Assembly: GCF_039538365.1 (NCBI RefSeq)
Contig: NZ_BAABCA010000005.1
Coordinates: forward strand, 62,001 to 126,000
Source of the DNA: Postechiella marina
GTDB lineage: Bacteria; Bacteroidota; Bacteroidia; Flavobacteriales; Flavobacteriaceae
Length of the DNA stretch: 64,000 nucleotides
Reading direction: 5' to 3'
The position numbers were made by a program, and so were the translations under genes. This document shows, piece after piece, positions 63,099 through 64,000 of the stretch. The notes beneath the pieces are model-generated. The model made no database searches and was not told the origin of the DNA. It saw only the letters and a list, made by a program, of their open reading frames with translations. Position 1 is the stretch's first letter. Every line of letters begins with the position of its first letter.

Positions 63099-64000
63099 AT
63101 GCAACATCGATTTTTTGTAGGGCTTTTATCTTTATTTTTATACACTTCGTTACAAGCGCAAAAACCTAAAACACCTTCATCCTCAAAAATATACGAGTCG
63201 GTTCAAAAACTTAATTTTTTAGGCTCTGTATTATATTTAGCAGCACATCCAGACGACGAAAATACACGATTAATATCTTACATGGCTAACCAAGTAAAAG
63301 CCAGAACTGCTTATTTATCGTTAACACGAGGCGATGGTGGTCAAAATTTAATTGGTCCAGAAATAAGAGAACTTTTAGGCGTTATTAGAACACAAGAATT
63401 ATTAGCTGCGAGACGTGTTGATGGTGGCGAACAAATTTTTACACGAGCAAACGATTTTGGATATTCTAAACACCCAGACGAAACCCTTGATATTTGGAAT
63501 AAAAACGAAGTTTTAAGCGATGTAGTTTTGGCTATTAGAACTTTTAGACCCGATATTATTATAAACAGGTTTGACCACAGAACACCAGGTACAACGCACG
63601 GACACCATACAACTTCTGCCATGCTAGGTGTAGAAGCCTTCGATTTGGCAAACGACAAAAACGCCTACCCAGATCAATTAAAAAAGAATAAAATATGGCA
63701 ACCACAACGTATATTTTTTAATACAAATTGGTGGTTTTATGGTAGCCAAGAAAACTTTGACAAAGCAGATAAAAGCAATATGACAACCTTAGATATTGGT
63801 GTCTATTATCCACTTAAAGGCCTATCGAATAACGAAGTTGCTGCCATGGCTAGTAGCCAACATTTATGCCAAGGTTTTGGACGCCTATCGCAACGTGGTT
63901 CGCAAAAAGAATATGTAGAACTATTAAAAGGAAAGCCTTTAGAAAATAAAGAGAATATATTTTCTGGTATAAACACTACTTGGAGTCGTATTGCGGGAGG
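63099..64000 (+). CDS. Secreted PIG-L/LmbE family deacetylase, partial
   Basis: 300 codons are visible before the window ends; the C-terminal part is missing. A signal peptide ends near residue 20 (LQAQ). The zinc-binding motif is AAHPDDEN (H50, D52, D53), and a later His motif lies in GTTHGHHTTSAML, which provides the third ligand. PIG-L proteins deacetylate N-acetylglucosamine-type substrates such as glycolipids or GlcNAc conjugates. In flavobacteria, exported members with this N-terminus are long multidomain proteins, so several domains may follow beyond the edge. The gene is preceded by a terminator. Confidence 0.87.
   Translation, partial: MQHRFFVGLLSLFLYTSLQAQKPKTPSSSKIYESVQKLNFLGSVLYLAAHPDDENTRLISYMANQVKARTAYLSLTRGDGGQNLIGPEIRELLGVIRTQELLAARRVDGGEQIFTRANDFGYSKHPDETLDIWNKNEVLSDVVLAIRTFRPDIIINRFDHRTPGTTHGHHTTSAMLGVEAFDLANDKNAYPDQLKKNKIWQPQRIFFNTNWWFYGSQENFDKADKSNMTTLDIGVYYPLKGLSNNEVAAMASSQHLCQGFGRLSQRGSQKEYVELLKGKPLENKENIFSGINTTWSRIAG

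Overview
The window is an AT-rich chromosomal segment of a Bacteroidota bacterium, almost certainly a marine-type member of the Flavobacteriaceae. The evidence is the type IX secretion (T9SS) sorting domains on several very large secreted proteins, a PorP/SprF partner protein, TAnnTTTG-type -7 promoter boxes, many starts without a purine-rich ribosome site, TPR-transmembrane-HTH regulators, and a CcsBA fusion. No rRNA, tRNA or CRISPR array was recognised.

Layout. (1) 1-7.8 kb: a leftward polysaccharide-degradation cluster (PhoD-like phosphoesterase, two formylglycine sulfatases, a truncated GH127 beta-L-arabinofuranosidase) with a divergent membrane-anchored TPR/LuxR-type regulator. (2) 8-23 kb: two giant T9SS cargo proteins. 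One is a zinc carboxypeptidase with four Fn3 domains and 25 almost identical 28-residue Cys/Trp repeats; the other is an adhesin-like protein with ASH, MAM-like and LamG-like modules. Both are preceded by the same direct-repeat DNA motif. (3) 23-29 kb: housekeeping and stress genes (ettA, pirin, a MarR regulator with an FMN reductase and a likely self-operator, an acyl-CoA carboxylase beta subunit). (4) 28.8-41 kb: another T9SS cargo protein, a TonB-plug/von Willebrand factor fusion, a 2468-residue BspA-type LRR protein with a type B sorting domain, and its PorP/SprF partner. (5) 41-46.9 kb: sppA, a Smr-less mutS2, a DCC-family protein, then a gene-poor stretch of 107-bp hairpin repeats split by a small GIY-YIG nuclease gene. 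(6) 47-58.4 kb: a ClC transporter with a structured leader, a rhodanese and dicarboxylate symporter operon, rlmF, a HAD phosphatase, an EEP-family protein, a 52-residue basic protein, mscL, ccsBA and a truncated hemoglobin. (7) 58.7-64 kb: a rightward, tightly packed operon (DUF2520, KdsC-like, small membrane protein, alpha/beta-hydrolase-like, UbiA-type prenyltransferase, Maf), then an MscS-type channel with its own promoter and a truncated PIG-L deacetylase.

The parts fit a surface-attached, gliding or adhesive polysaccharide degrader: sulfatases and GH127 strip decorated glycans, large T9SS products act at the cell surface, and the rest is core metabolism. The most unusual locus is 45.7-46.9 kb. 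There, a roughly 388-bp GIY-YIG cassette splits a REP-like palindrome exactly at its centre, inside a tandem array of the same palindrome.
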